A stretch of DNA of 28,937 bases, from NCBI GenBank assembly GCA_005223375.1, contig RXOD01004098.1:1-28937 (forward strand), read 5' to 3'. The stretch's first letter is position 1. Each line of letters opens with the position of its first letter. The notes beneath the pieces were generated by a model. That model had not been told where the DNA came from and ran no database searches. It was given only the letters and a program-made list of their open reading frames with translations. Origin of the DNA: Amoebophrya sp. AT5.2. Lineage: Eukaryota; Sar; Dinophyceae; Syndiniales; Amoebophryaceae. Shown in pieces: positions 9,106 through 23,200 of this stretch. The translations under genes were made by a program, and so were the position numbers.

Positions 9106-11218
9106 ATGATCATGTCGTGGTCCGCTGCCTGCTCCTCGTCCGCGGACCCCGGCTCCATGATGTTGACGGGAGGTGCTTTGAAGGACGAAAGGCTCCGGCA
9201 CATGAAGCTTCTGTGGCGACTGCGGTTTGTGATGCAGACGCTGACGACAGGCAAGTTCCAAAGCCAGACAGCGGAATTGAAGCAGCTTCTACGGAGCGGA
9301 CTGAGCACCTGCTCATCTTCGACAAGGTCGTCTGACTCGGCCTCGGCATACTCGTCGGCGAACGAAGTGGCAGAACCGCTTCCTGAAAACGAAATGAACA
9401 CAGCCTTCGCGTTCGTCCTTCGCCAACTCGCGCGGACCAGCGGCCGTTCTAGTACAGCTTCCCCGACGAGCGGCGTATCACGAAGGCATAGCGGAGTAGC
9501 ACACCTCCATGGAGACGAGAAAAATGTGCAGAACGACGGCCGTTCCGCGACGACCGCTGGTGCACCTGTATGTGATCCGGACGTTGAAGCCTTGTCGCGA
9601 CAGCTGCTAGTAGAGCTTTGCCGGGACTATGCTCAGACTTTGGGCGGCTCGAAAACGAGTCCGCGTGAAACGCTGCTACGCTTTGGCCGACTTGTTGCGG
9701 ACGCTTGCAGCGCTGAGTGCAGTCTAGTACCGACTTCGCCTGACAATTTCTCTGACGCTGCTCCACCGGGCGCCAGCTCTTCGAGCGCAACATCAAACGT
9801 CCCGTCTGCGCGACAAACACACATTTGCTCGACGACTTTTCCCAGCTGCAGTCAAGAACTAGAACTGGACCCTTACCTTCACGACCATGATCCTCGCGGA
9901 GCGAGAACGAACTACCCGCCCGGAGCGACGCAGCAGCAGCCGTCGTTTTCGCCGCCCTCGAGTCTGGCGTCACAGGACGTCGCTCGCGGTCCCGTCGTCC
10001 TGGATCATTGGTCCTCGTTGACGACGAAGCTCCGAGGGGTCGTGTCGAGCAATCCGCCGGATATCGCGCCGCCGCCGCCACCACCTGGACTGCTGGGAGG
10101 TACAACTAGTTCCTCCGACTCCGTCGAAAAGAGGAGCGCGATCGCCACCAGCTCAATATGCCCAAGCCTCCCCGCACCACCGCCGCCGCCAAAGAGCAAG
10201 TACACCCGGGAGGAACTGTGGGCAGCCACATTCGCGCGGAGGGCGGCGCTCACGCAGTCGCAAATGCTCGTGGTCTTTTGCGCCGTCACGCATCGCAACG
10301 AAGCTTGTTTCCACCTTCTCGCCAACCAGCTGTGCGAGTGGACATCCGGGATCTTCCAGAGTGCCAGTGGCAGAGAAGATTTTTCTTCAGCGCGTGCCTT
10401 AGGCTTAGAAGAAGACTGGTACCCGCCTGTTTTAAGGCGAGACGACGGAGGCGTAAGTTTAATCGCGGGGAGTCAGATGATGAACTCTTCCTGCAGCACG
10501 ACCAGCACAACCTCTGCCTCAGCAGACGACATCTCTCTGTTTCGGTTGATTGCGAAGCAAGTTACGGACAGCTACACGGAGCTGCCCGCTGGCGCTGGGC
10601 GGCTCGACGATCATACCGCCGGGGACGCACAGGCGGCGTGGTTGCGCCGGAGCCTGGAGTGCGACGGCGAAACCATGCTCGCGGGGTCGCCCGATTCTCA
10701 GCACGTCTGCTCGCGGCTGCGAGAAGCCGCAGGAGCGCCATTCCTCCCTGGTGCAGCGGACGGCGGTGGAAAACAAACCAAACACCATCCGCAGCCTGGC
10801 TCAGCACCTAGTGACGGTGAAGCTGCGTCGGCGAATGCCGGTTTCCCGAGCACAGCGGGCGGACTATTGAGCCTTCTTGGGCCGGACCTCGTTTCGCTCC
10901 CCTCCATGGAGGCCATTTTGCGACTGTGTCAAAATGACGCAGCGGCCGTTGTGGTGTTGAAGGACGTGGTCCAAGTTCTGGTTTCGGACTGCGGCGCGTC
11001 GGGTGGTGGAGGAGGAGGTGTTGCGGGGGCTACCAGTGCATCGGCGGCTGCGGCTCCTGTGGGTATAATCGGTAGCGGGGGTACCGCTGCAGTGCGAAGT
11101 GGAGCTGGGGGAAAAGCTGCGGGTGCCACCGGGTCGACCTTGCCAAAGGAAGATCGGCAGCGCGGGGTAGCCGGCTCGGCAGCGGCCCCGTTGTCTCGAG
11201 ACGAGGACGCGGACGCGC
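9106..11218 (+). CDS. CNOT1: CNOT1 exon 1: N-terminal HEAT region
   Basis: Encodes residues 1-704. Helical segments matching the start of CNOT1 (RLRHMKLLWRLRFVMQTL) are separated by long Ser/Pro/Gly/Ala-rich inserts, including proline runs near 10063-10090 and a Gly/Ala tract near 11000-11120. The exon ends in phase 1 at C|GTACCA. Sequence conservation in this part is weak, so the assignment rests mainly on continuity with the following exons. Confidence 0.8.
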
Positions 11219-14200
11219 GTACCATTTTATGAGCAGAACCTTTTCTACGTAGACTTGTTTTTCGAGAAAATGTATGAAAGAATCAAAACAAAATCTTTTC
11301 TCCTCCAGCTCTTCATCAGCGCGTCGTCTGGTCGGAGTTTGAGGCAGTAACTGGGTGCGGGTGGGGGCGTGTGCAAGGCGGATCAAAGATTGACGTGGCA
11401 TCGGTCTTCGTGGCTGCTGTGCATGCGGTCTATGGCGGTAGCATCGAGTTCGCGGACGTTCTCTGCACGGCTCCGCTGGCAGAGCCCGCCAACCAGAAGG
11501 GCTACGAACGCTTCGTCCGCATCTGTCACTACAGTCGCGTCTTCGATTTGTTCGCGTACGATGGCGGCAAGTATAAGCGGCTGTTTGGGATTGCCGGTGA
11601 AGACACAGAGCGACAAAAAAACGATTTGGACGAGACGCCCACAGCCAACGCCAACAGAATTCCCGCCCCCGCCACGGTCCGCAAAGGAAAAATCGAGACC
11701 AAAGTGGAGCTGCTACCTTTCTTGAGAAACGGGCGGCCTGGAAAACAGACCTCGCTCCTGCAGTACCTGCTGGGTGACGGACGCCGCCTAAGTTTCGAAG
11801 GAATGCGTCGCGCGGTTGGCGTACCTGAAGATCGGCTCGCATTGTTATCGAGAGCAAACAAAAGAGGTGAGAACTTCTTGCCGTGATTCGGCTTTCTTCT
11901 TCTCTTGCCGTAGGTGCGGAGTTTTCGCAGCCGCAGCTCTCGCAGCTGGTGCGTGAAAAGCTACAGTAAAAAATAACAAGGTAGTACTTCTTCTTCTTGT
12001 TCTTTCGAGTTTTGTATTTGTTTTTATCGAACATCATTGCACCCTCACACAGATTGTTCCGCTTTCGCGTATCCGGAGGCGATTGAGGCCGCGTTGCGGC
12101 TCCCCTTCGGGGACTCGTTCTTTGCAGCCATGCTCTCCGACGGTAGGGCCGACGTGGCTGATGTGGTCCTCGAGGTGCTGGTGTCCTCCTTCGACTTTCA
12201 AGAAACCGGCCAGCCCACCATCCAGCCCCTGTATAACAGTGCGTTGGTTTCGGCTCACCTTCGCGAGGACGCTATTGACTTCATGCGTATGCAGCGGCTC
12301 TTTGCAACGTCGAGAGCCGCAGCGCTGATAAAGCCACGGCAGCAAATGCAGGACCTTCAGTGGGCGTCGTGCTCGGCTGCTCAGGTGTTCTGGGACAAGT
12401 TCCACATACGGTTGGCTGGTAATATCGGAAGCGGAGGCTCTGGCTCATTCGGATCCGGGGGAAGTTCGTCTTCAACAACCCCCACAACAGCAACGAAAAC
12501 ACTGGACTCGGGGCCGACAGCAGCGACTACTTCTGAGCAGACGGCTCCGCCGGGCATTTCGCTTTCCATTTTTCGTCAAGTCCTCACAACGGCGGTCAGT
12601 AGCGCCGAGGGGCAGTTGCAAACGCACGAGCGCCTTTTCGCTTACTCTCCGCTAGTATTCCTGCTCACGCTCGCCGTCGGCCGCGTGGTGAACCCCCAAG
12701 GAAACCGATTGCCCTCGATTTTGACGCGGCTCGGGGGCAGTGTGGCGGATTTGCTGCAACAAGCGCCTGAACTGCTGCGAAAGTACAACTACGGCGACGG
12801 CCGGAGTGTGGGGGGCCACGTCGGGCCTTCGGGCGGGGGAGCAGCGGCCTCCGCCGATGGGGACAGCTGGTGCGGGCCGTGGCCGATGACATCGCCATCG
12901 GAGAGTAGCTACACCAAAGCAGTCGCAGAGCCAAAACGCAGCCAAACTTCGCGGCAACTCGCCGACTGGCTCAGTGCGCTTGTTGTTGAGATCTGCTACG
13001 ACTGCCTGACCATGTCTCGCTCTGGCACGCTCTCGTTTCCAACTGATGAGGTTCGCAGCTGTCTCCGCAAGTGCTTTGCCTACCTGCACAGCGACTGGTG
13101 CCGCGTATGTCTTTCCAAACTGGAGGCGGCGAAGCGGGGGCGCCCGTTTCTGCCCCCGCAGGTACTGCCGGTACTTCTAGAGAGTGCTGCTGAGCTTTCG
13201 ATCCCGCTCACGCCGCGGAGCCAAGGCCAGCTAGATGCCATGCACGATAAATACAAGCATATGATCATTTGTCCGACGGCGACCGCGACGAGTAGTAGTT
13301 GTGGTACAGCTGATGTAGTAGGCGGTTCCGGAGCATCTGCATCAGCTGTAGTTTCGTCTTCGGCAGGCGCTGCAAGTGCTGGCACAGCCACTGGTGGAGT
13401 TGGACCAGGCCCTGGACCACCAGCCTCAGTATCTTCTTCATGTGCGGATCACATAGTCGAGCCCACGACGTCGGATAATTCTCATTCTGGGGGTTCCGCC
13501 GCTCCCGGTTCGTCTTCGTCCGGGCGAGGCGGGCGTTGTCAGAGCAACAGGACGCGGAACAGTGCGAAGCGCGGACTCGCAGCAGGCAACGGGGCGGCAA
13601 CATCGACAGTACCTCCCGCAGCGGCGTCGCAACGGGGCGACATGCTGGCGCGACCACCCGGACTCGAAGATGTTAGCCTCGGCGCCGGAGGTAGAGAACC
13701 GGATCAACTACAATCGGCGCTCCAACATGTGCCTCGGTCGGGCGCTTCTGCGGCTGCGAACCGACCGCCCACGCATAACCCCGGGCCTGCGCCCGGAACT
13801 GGAGGAAGTCTCCAGCAGGGTCGGGCCGAGCAGGAGCAGCTGCAACAGGAACCACAGCAGCAGCAGCAGCTCCCCCACATGATCCCGTACGCCTACAAGC
13901 ATCAGACGAACCACGCGGGACCCCCGCCGGTGCTCCTCGCGGCCCCACCCCCGGCCGCCGCCGCGACCGCTCCGGTTGTGCCCTACGGCGTCAACAGTAT
14001 CGCGAGCTCCTCCGTGGCAGTGGGTCGCACGGACAACAGCCAGCACGCCGCGTTTGGCGGCAACAACATGCTCTTCTTCACCGCCGGTGGCGGCGGAATC
14101 TTCAATCGCGACACGGTCGGAGGACGAAGCGCTGGCGGGGCTGGAGGTCGTGGGTCTTCTACGGCGGACGTCGATGACCCTGCCCCAAGCACTGGCAACG

Positions 14201-17200
14201 GTTTTTTTGGAGCAGGATCATCAACGTCCGCCGTAGACCCAGCGTGCTGGGCCAACACCGGATGGAGTACGCGAGCGGGTGGGCCGACTCTACTTCAATC
14301 ACAGGCCGCGGCCCCGTTTGTCGTTTCAAGAAACGCCCCGGTGCTGTCGAATTCGCTGCAGGGAGAGGGGTCGGCATCGACGCGAAATATGGCGATTGCC
14401 GGAACCACGGCGTCTGCACGGAGTGGCGGTAGTGCCAGGACGCCTGCGCTCGCTACTGCCAGCCAAAAGGCTGCCGTAAAGACGCTCTTCGGGGGACAGG
14501 ATGGAGGAGGTACTAGTTCTAGAAATAACACAAACACCGCTAGCATTTTTAAGATCGGCTCGGGCGCCGTGGGAGGCAGGAGCGCGGTTGCCGGAGCAGC
14601 TGGCATTGGAGACAGCTTCTTGACAGGACCCCTGGGATCGATCGCACCGCAGAGCCCTCAGCAACATCCCGGCGCGGTAGTAGTTCCCTCCGCTGTGCTG
14701 GGGCTTTGCAAGAGCAATATCAGCGGAAGTGGGTTGTGTGCTGGAGCAACAGGAGCAGGAGCCACAACATCGATTCCAACGGTTCCACCTGGAGGAGCGT
14801 CTGCTTGGACAATAACATCAACCGGTTTTGTTGGCGGCGCCGGGACGAGCAGCTCTAGCTCTGCAAGTACAAGTAGCACTTCCGCTGCCATGATCAACCG
14901 AGCCAATCAGGAGAAGATGGACGGAGACCGGCTTCTGGACGCCCATCAGTCGGCCGAGACGGTCGCCAAGTACTTTTTTCACAAGCTGTACTTCGAGAAG
15001 AACATCACGCCCGAGCTGTTCGCCTTGATCGCGAAGGCCTACTACAACACGAGCATTAACACCTCTGCGCGGAGTGATCCCGCCTCGATCGACCTCGGGA
15101 AGAAGGGCTCCCAGGTGTTCGACGCCATTTTCCACGAGCTTTTCCACGAGTTTCGCTTCTTCCCGAAGTACCCGAACCGCGAGCTGAAGCTGGCGGCGCG
15201 GGTGGTGGGCCAGTTTCTGTTTCACGACCTGATCCCGCCGAAGCAGTTGGGGATCGCGCTAAACTCCGTGGTGGAGTCGGTACGGCAACCGGGGAGCAAG
15301 ATGTTCAAGTATGGCATTCTTGTGCTGGAGCAGATGCTAACGCGGATCTCGCTGTGGCCGCGGTTTTGCGAGCTGCTGGTGTCGCAGGAGGGGCTGCGCG
15401 AGCAGTATCCGGGCTACGTCCAGTACCTCCAGAGCATCGTGCAGGAGATGCCGGCGCACGTCCGACGAATGAACGTGATCGACACGATTCCGCAGAGCGT
15501 GCTGGCGATTCCGCTGCCCTTCATTCACGAAGACCTGGTAGCGGGACTAGAAAACGGGGGCGCGCCACTGGCAGCCACGACGATGCTCCGCGGCGCTCCT
15601 GGGGAGATGGGCGGGTCCGAACACGAAGTACTCGTGGATCCGAGCAGCCTGTTGCAGGCACTGTGGAGAGATCGGGAGATGCTCACTCGGCTGCAGAACG
15701 CCGTCGCGGCCACACCTGCCCCTGCCGTGGGAGGACCCGGTGGCACTTCAGCTTCAGCCGCGCCAACCACAAGCGGGGGCGCAGCTGTTGCGGCAACAGG
15801 AGCAGCAGGGGCCGTTGTCGTAAGCGAATGTCAGCAGCACGGGGAAAGGGAAAGCGAAAGGTCCGATACGTCTCAAAAAAATACCGAGCCAGTAGCAGTA
15901 GGTACAGGCCTAGAAGCGGCTGGAGGATCACCACCCGCGCAAACTCAAACACGTGCTGAGCCAACCGCGCCCGCTACGATCAGTGCGGCACAGGAGCAGA
16001 ACCCGACGTACCCGTCGGGAGGACCACAATCAGGCTCGGGTGCAGCTGTCGTTACTTCTGCAACCGCCTCGTCCTCCACCTCCGCCGACGCCGCGGCGGC
16101 CGGGGGAGGACACGCTGCAAGTGGCCCGCTGGTTTTCGGCGGCAGTGAGCGATCTTCGGTCGACCAGATTCTCGCCGGGCTGAAAGTCGACGGCGCCCAC
16201 GACTGGTTTCGGGAAAAGGCACAAGAGGTATTCAAAGTCTTATCGGACCTCTGCACGACGGGCGAGCAGCGCGAACAGCAGAGTGCAGTGTTTACCTCTT
16301 CGGCCGCGGGGCCGTCTTCGACTGCACCCGCGTCCTGCGTCGCGACCAGTGGAACTAAGCCAGGCGCCGGCAGCACCGAGTCGCCGTCGAAGAGCGCTCC
16401 CCCGACTGCGGCCCAGGCTCGGAAGCGGCACGCCTCGCTCGTCGAACAGACGCAGATCCTCCGCGAGCAATTGCGGCGGCTGGAGGTGGTCGAGAAAGAA
16501 ACTACAACTAGGGAGAAGATGCTGTTGGTGGACCAGGACCACGCCACAACCGCCTCTAAGGACCTCCACATCTCCTCGTCGTCGTCGTCAGTGCAGCTGA
16601 ATTACCAGTGGCTCGCGCTTTTCGTTTTGAAGGGCCACGCGGCCAACAGCAGCCCGACGGCGCAGGAGGTTTTCCTCACCTTCCTGCAGGAGTTGAACGA
16701 GCCGAAGCTTACGGATGCGATCGTCGTCGCCACCTACGACTGCCTGAAACTCTGCCTGCAGCAGGTCGAGCTCGCGGTGCAGTTCACCGGGCACCGTATG
16801 GTTTTGAAGAACCTCGGGTACTGGCTCGGGCAGCTGACCATCGCGCGCAACAAACCGCTGAAGAGCAGGCAGCTCGATCTGAAGAACCTTCTGTTCGACG
16901 CGTTCGCTGCCGGCACGTTGACTGCCGTGCTGCCGCTGGTGTGCAAGATCCTGGAGGGCGTGGCGGCCTCGAAGGTGTTCAGACTCCCCAACCCGTGGAC
17001 GCAGGCGGTGCTGTGCCTGCTGGCGGAGATCCACGGGGTGGAAGACCTGCGGGCGAACCTCGTGTTCGAAATCGAGGTGTTGTGCCGAAACCTGGATATC
17101 AAGCTCGCGGATCTGAAGCAGAAGAACGAGAGGAGCCTGCAGGGACGAAAGCCGCGAAACATGAACGACTTGTCGCAATCGGCAAGACAAAAGCAGAAGA

Positions 17201-20200
17201 AACAGCTGCTGGTGACCAGCACCACTGCGTCGAGAGGCAGCTACAACTCGCCCTCGTCACGCGTACCACTGCCCATTCACGTGCAGCTGCCGAATGATCA
17301 TAATACCGCAGGCGGCTCCACCGATCCGAACACAATGAGCGGAGGCGCTCCACCATCGGGAGCTGCGGGAGTTCTTGCGCAGGGTGGATATAGCTTATCG
17401 AACAAGAATGCGGCGAGTGGGAATCCCCCCACAATCTCCATCCAGTCGCCAGCAAAACCGCCGGGCGCAGCACGAACACCCAGCTACAACTCGGTGGCCG
17501 AAGCGGATGTTGGAACGCAACGTCGAGCCGTGGCGCAAAGCGTAGCCAGCGCCAACGTGCTGGGTCTGGGTGGCCCATCAACTTCGCTAGGTTTGGGAGC
17601 TGCCGGCATCGGGGTTGGCAATATGCCCCCGCGTCTCGTTCTTAGTCCGACACAGACCGTATCCACTTCTGCGCAACAGCAGCCCTACAACGCGCTCCAC
17701 CAACAGCAGCTGCATTCGCAACAGGTGCAGATGCCACCTCCGTTGAACCCTAGTAAGAGTCTCTCCTCCAGCACCCAGCAGAGCAACTCCGCCGCACAGA
17801 CGCCGCACACGGGAACAACAGCAGGAGCTCCTACGCACCATCAACCGTCGTTCATTGTCGCTTCGCTGCCCCAGCATGTTCACTACTTGTCCGACATGCT
17901 GGTGAAGCGAGTGCCGCCTTTTCGCCACGCGGTGCCCGCGGGCGTCGACGCGGCGATTCGCGAGGTGATCGCGGTAATCATGGAGCGATCGGTGACCATC
18001 TCGTGCTTGACGACGAAAGAAACCGTGTCGAAGGACTTCGCGATGGAACCGGACGAGAATGTGCTAAAAAAAGCAGCCCAGCTGATGGTATCATCCGTCG
18101 CGGGGTCTCTGGCCGTAGTGACGTGCAAGGAGCAGCTGTGCCGCGCACTAGTGCAGCAGCTGTCGGCGGCACTATTGGGAGGTGGCTGCCGAGGCAATGG
18201 GGAGGGTCAAGAGATTTTGATGAGATTTGAGGCTGCTGTACTGGAAGAGACAGTGGAAGCGGAAGAGCTGCGAAGACTTTTGATGGAGGGGGCGCCGGGG
18301 AGGTCGTCTTCTTCGAGCCCTTCTGAGACCACTAGCTGTGACGGCCGCGGCGGGGGAACGACGACCACGATAACGAAAGACAAAAGTAAGCATGCGTGTA
18401 GCGTTGCGTCAGTTGTTTCTGTCACGAGCGGGGGCGGAAGGTCGCCAACAGCATCACCGATCAGCCGGGAAGAAATTCGAAACAAAGCGGAGGAGGCGCG
18501 GGGCCCTACCCTTCTCGACGAACGGGATCGCGACCCAGCCGCGGCGACAAAGAATTGTCCGGCACCGTCGCCCTCGGACGAAGGCGCAGCCACCGCCACA
18601 ACCGCATTTAGCTCGAAGCAAACTTTTGGGGCCAGCAGCCCCTCCGACGACCACGACCACACGGGGTCACCGAATTATAATCAGCCCAGTCTCTTCAGTC
18701 CCAGGTTTCTCGCGAATTTTCCACACCCGCCAGGCAGTGCGGAATCCCAATACCACGTCTTCACAACCGTCGTGCACGGGCTCGCGCGCGAAAACCTTCC
18801 TTTGGCGTGCTCCCTGGTCGAAAAGGCTGTCGTCGATCGCGCCTTGAAGGAGGTCGAGCGATACATGGTCCCAGCCATCAGAGCACGCATCGAACATAGG
18901 CTGAAAGCCAACAACATGCTGCGAACGGCTCCGACGTTACAGCACCAACACCCACCTCACACATCGTCTGCAAGCCTCCACGGCGAGGATGCGGCCCCGA
19001 CAGTCCCACCGGCTGTACCGATCCCCTTTTGTGACCCGGCGTATGCTGCACATGCAAGTGTCGGCGCGAACGGCGTGATGGATCACCATCATCTCCCGCG
19101 ATGGCCTTTTCTGCTGCCGGAAGTCCTCCGGCCCAAGCCGGGCCCGCTATCTGTGTCGCATCTGAAAATTTACAAGGACTTCATGAACATCAACGCCGCA
19201 CTGATTGACGCAAGTGCTGCTGGTGGCGGTGGCGCGACCACGGGGCGGGGAGGAGCCGGCACAACCTCGTCAACGAATTCCTCGAGGCTGGGTGGTAGCA
19301 TTGGGGGCAGACTGGGCGGGTTGGCAGCGGGGACGCATCATGGGGGCAGCGGGGGAACCACCGCGGGCTCAACGCCGGCGGTGTCATCCCTGTCGCTCGC
19401 GCAGCAGCAAATGATCATGAGGAACGGGGGAAACGCTGACGGCAGGGCCCAGTTGGGTCGTGCAGCGCCAGGTCGTGGCAACTTGAATCAGGCGGGTGCT
19501 GCTGGACCCTCGTCCCCGAATCGGACAATGCTAGCGGCCGCTTCTGGAAGCGGCGCTTCCTCTTTGAGTCCGACTTCAGCCGATGCCAGACGCGAAGTGG
19601 CAGAGCCTGTTGTAGACGAGCAGAAGCACCAGCAGCACAACATCAACATCGGGGGCGCGATGGTCGGTGCACCCAGTGGTCCTCAGTATGGTGGTGCATG
19701 TGGCAACTTTGACCAAGCATACAGCGCGGCAGCTGTTTCACTTTCAGCGTCCGTCTACACGCACCAGATTCATGGGGGTGGAGCAATGGCAAGCAGTTCC
19801 GCGGCCGGGGCCACTAATCAAGTGATTCCGGCGGGAACTCGGTCAACACACTCCCCGGAGAAAATGGCCACGCAAGGGAGTGGCAGCAACAGAAGAGAGG
19901 CAAGAACGCCCTTGGGTGTCATCGGAAGCGGGTACCTTACTTAAGTTGTAGCGGAGGCTTCCTCGCACGCGCTACAACCCCATTTGCATTTTAGTTCTCC
20001 ATGGACAACGTCATCGTCAAGAATTTCAGTTTTTCTCTGCTCGCCGCGAAGCACCACGCGGAGGCGGACGCCGACTCGGGCCCCGACCACGTTTTTTATG
20101 CGCATGCGCGAGGATTCTTTCAGTGAATCTCGCAAGCAGTGCGTGTCAAGCGAGATGTCTGCAAAGTGAGATGAAAATTTGATATAGGTTCATGGCCACA

Positions 20201-23200
20201 TATTGTTCAACAGGTTTCCTGCAGGTGGCCCGGTAATTATTGGTGCTGGGGCGCAACGCAGTGGCAGTAACGACGAACATCGTGGTGGAGCAGAGACTTC
20301 CGAGGCGCAGCGGGGTCCGCTTCCGGAAGTAGCGCAATGGCTTTCAGCTTTCGAGGTTCGTTTCTTCGAGAAGCAGCCGGCAAAAATTCTGAGCGCATAC
20401 AGGAACAAGATGAATGACCCTCAAGACAAGAGCCAAAACTTTTCGGCTCGAGCTTCTGCCACTGGTCCCAAGACAGACGACCGGGGACTCGTTGCCAGCT
20501 ACTCCTACTACGAGGTATTTGTTTAATGTTTTTTAAGAGGACGTTTAACTTTAATCTCGCTCGAACCGCTGATGTTGTCAATATTAATTTTTTCGCAGAA
20601 AGTAGAGAAACTCGTTTCGCGTCGTGCACGCCCAGATGCTCTACTACGGGCAAGTTTTGAGTTTGAGGACATCCTTCTACTACCCCCGCCGACATACAAC
20701 AGACTGCGCTTGGAGCGCTTTCGAACCTGCCGGAGACCCACGAACTCGTCGTTCGTCTCGGCGAATTGCCGCGCATTATGGCGACCCATCAGTTCCACTT
20801 TTTCGACAGCATGGGGCCCATGCTGCATGCGACTGTGGTCGCAATTCCGGATTTGCATTCCTACGCCAATGAGCAGCTGATCGGTTTGTACATCGGGCAC
20901 AGGATCTTCCGCAGGTACCTCGACGTGGCACTTCTCACAAGCAGCACGTCGTCATCCTCAGCACCTGGCGAAGCTGCAGCAGAAGACCACGACGCCGAAC
21001 GACGAGATCAACATGATGCTGAGAATGGACTACAGAAAGCACCACGGAGATTGCTGCCCGCGACGCCCGAGCAAGAGTTTCAAATGGAGCTCTGTCTCGT
21101 CATTTTGCGCATCCTCGTGAAAGACTTCCAGCTCTCGCAGCTGCCGCGAACCATTGTCCTCTGGCTCGAGAAACTGACCACGACGAAACCTGTACCTACT
21201 GTAGCTGCTTCTCCGCTTCCACAGCCACGTGCACTTCAGGCGGCACCGGTGACCGAGGCGCCAGCCGCGACCTCAACGGCTCCGGACACGTCTTCCTCCT
21301 GGAAGCGAAATATCGCGACTCCGGCTCCTGTGGACGTCGACGTGACATCGACTACAACCACAACTGCAACTGGATCCTCGTCCCTGAGCACCAGATTGAA
21401 GCTGCTAAAGAAGAACAACCGCAGCGGACACGTAGCTGCTTTGTACGATATCCGCGTATTGCACGGCCTTTACCGGTACGAGCTGCTCGAAGCCGCCGCG
21501 CTAGACGACGCCCTCTGCACGGATCTCATGACCTGCTATCAATGCATCATCAACACCGGCCGGCAAATAAGTCTCACAGAATCAAGGGCCAGACAAATTG
21601 CAGGTGCAAATCCAGGTGGAGGCGATGATAACAACTCCAACAGCAACTACACCACGCGAAGTGGGACAGGGACTGGCACTGGGACGAGCAAGGGAGGAGA
21701 ACAACTCGCGGCGACGAAAAGGGCAACGCTGGTCCTGCACTTAAGGCTGTCGGCCCAGGTCAAACAAATGGTCGACATGCTGAGGTACGTCCACGATGAA
21801 GCAAGCGCTATCGTCGAATTGCCCGCGACGTGCGCGTTCGGCAAAAAGCTGGTACTCCTTGGGGAGGTGGAAGAGGAAAATTCATCGTCACACACAAACG
21901 AAACTGGGTCCTCGCGGCAGACGATGACTCAGGCCGAAAAACTCGGACGCGCTGCCTGCTCGCTCATTCGACGACAGTGGAGAGAGAGAAGCAACGAGGG
22001 AGACGCGGCGCAAGGAGGTGCGGCAGTTCGCACGACGGGTGCAGATGCAGGCGCTGTCCTCGCGGGGGCCGCAGACGAGTCTAAAAAGGAGGCGTCCGCG
22101 CCCTCGAAATCAGCGAAGAAAAAGAAAAAGATTGGAGCTCCTGCAGGTGCAGGGCCGCCTTTGTCCGGCCCGCCCGAAGCAGGAGGTAGTTTTGCTTCGG
22201 GCGCGACCGCTGGTGCTGCGATTGACAACACAAGGACCAGCGCGTCTTCAGAAAAAGTGATCGCATGGAACCCGAGACTCCCGAGCCGGGAGGAACAAGT
22301 TAGCCGAGACGAGTTTTACACACTACGACCGGCAGACGGTCACCAGCTAGCGCCAGCAGAAGTAGACGGCGCAACCGCAAACCCTTCTTCAAACGCGAAG
22401 GCTAGCAGCAAGGGAGGGACGGCTGCGGCGCGACATGCCCCTGTATATCGGTGGACAACTGCCGCAACCCCTCGTACCGCTCGCGCCTCTTGCGAGACGT
22501 CGATCGACACGGAGACGGAATCGGAAAGCAGAAATTTGTTTAACAACTGGGTGGATATTTTTTTTGCACAACCCGATACCGATATTCGCATCATCGATCC
22601 GAGCCGCCACAGCACGTACCGCGTCTTCCTCGCCAATTTTCAGCAACGCCGCGCTGACTTTCTTTTTGAGCATTTCGTTCCCGCGGCGTGCCGGCAGCTC
22701 GTGGGGGCGCTGCGGCGGGATGAACAAGCGCAGGGAGTAGACCTAAACGTGAAGGTGAAGGCTGACGACCCTCGTCAGGCTGAAGCATTTATTCGGGTGG
22801 AACACAGAATCGACGCACTTACCCGGCTGCTCTCGTACCTGGTGCGGCTCGAAGGTCACCGGTTCCAGAGCATCGACCTGCTCACGAGGATACTGGCCGC
22901 AATTTGCACCTCCCTCACCACGCACATCCAAGGCAGTTGTAATAAAGCGACGTCGGGGAGCGGGAGCGGGAGGGAGGGAGCACATGCACAATCACAAGGG
23001 AAAGCCGCAACTTGTAGTACAGCTACAACAGGGGCGGAGGATCAAGATGATATTGCGAATACACAGGAGGAGGAGCGGCAGTACGTGCAGCGCGTGTACT
23101 TCCAGATCGTGCTGAACCTGCTTGGTGACATGGTCAGGTCGGGCGACGCGACGCTCGAGAAGATCCGCTGGCAGGCCCTGGTGGCGTTCTCGAGTTTTTT

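Noticed and set aside
11030..12037. 335-residue open frame on the minus strand
   Set aside because: It lies antisense to CNOT1 exons 1-2 and crosses introns 1 and 2; its peptide is Arg/Pro-rich with no motif, as expected for the shadow of a GC-rich coding strand.
20654..20667. 14-base GT...AG segment that would repair the CNOT1 frame
   Set aside because: Its length would fix the frame, but it is far too short for ordinary splicing and would place unrelated residues at the join; one missing base at the C5 run is simpler.
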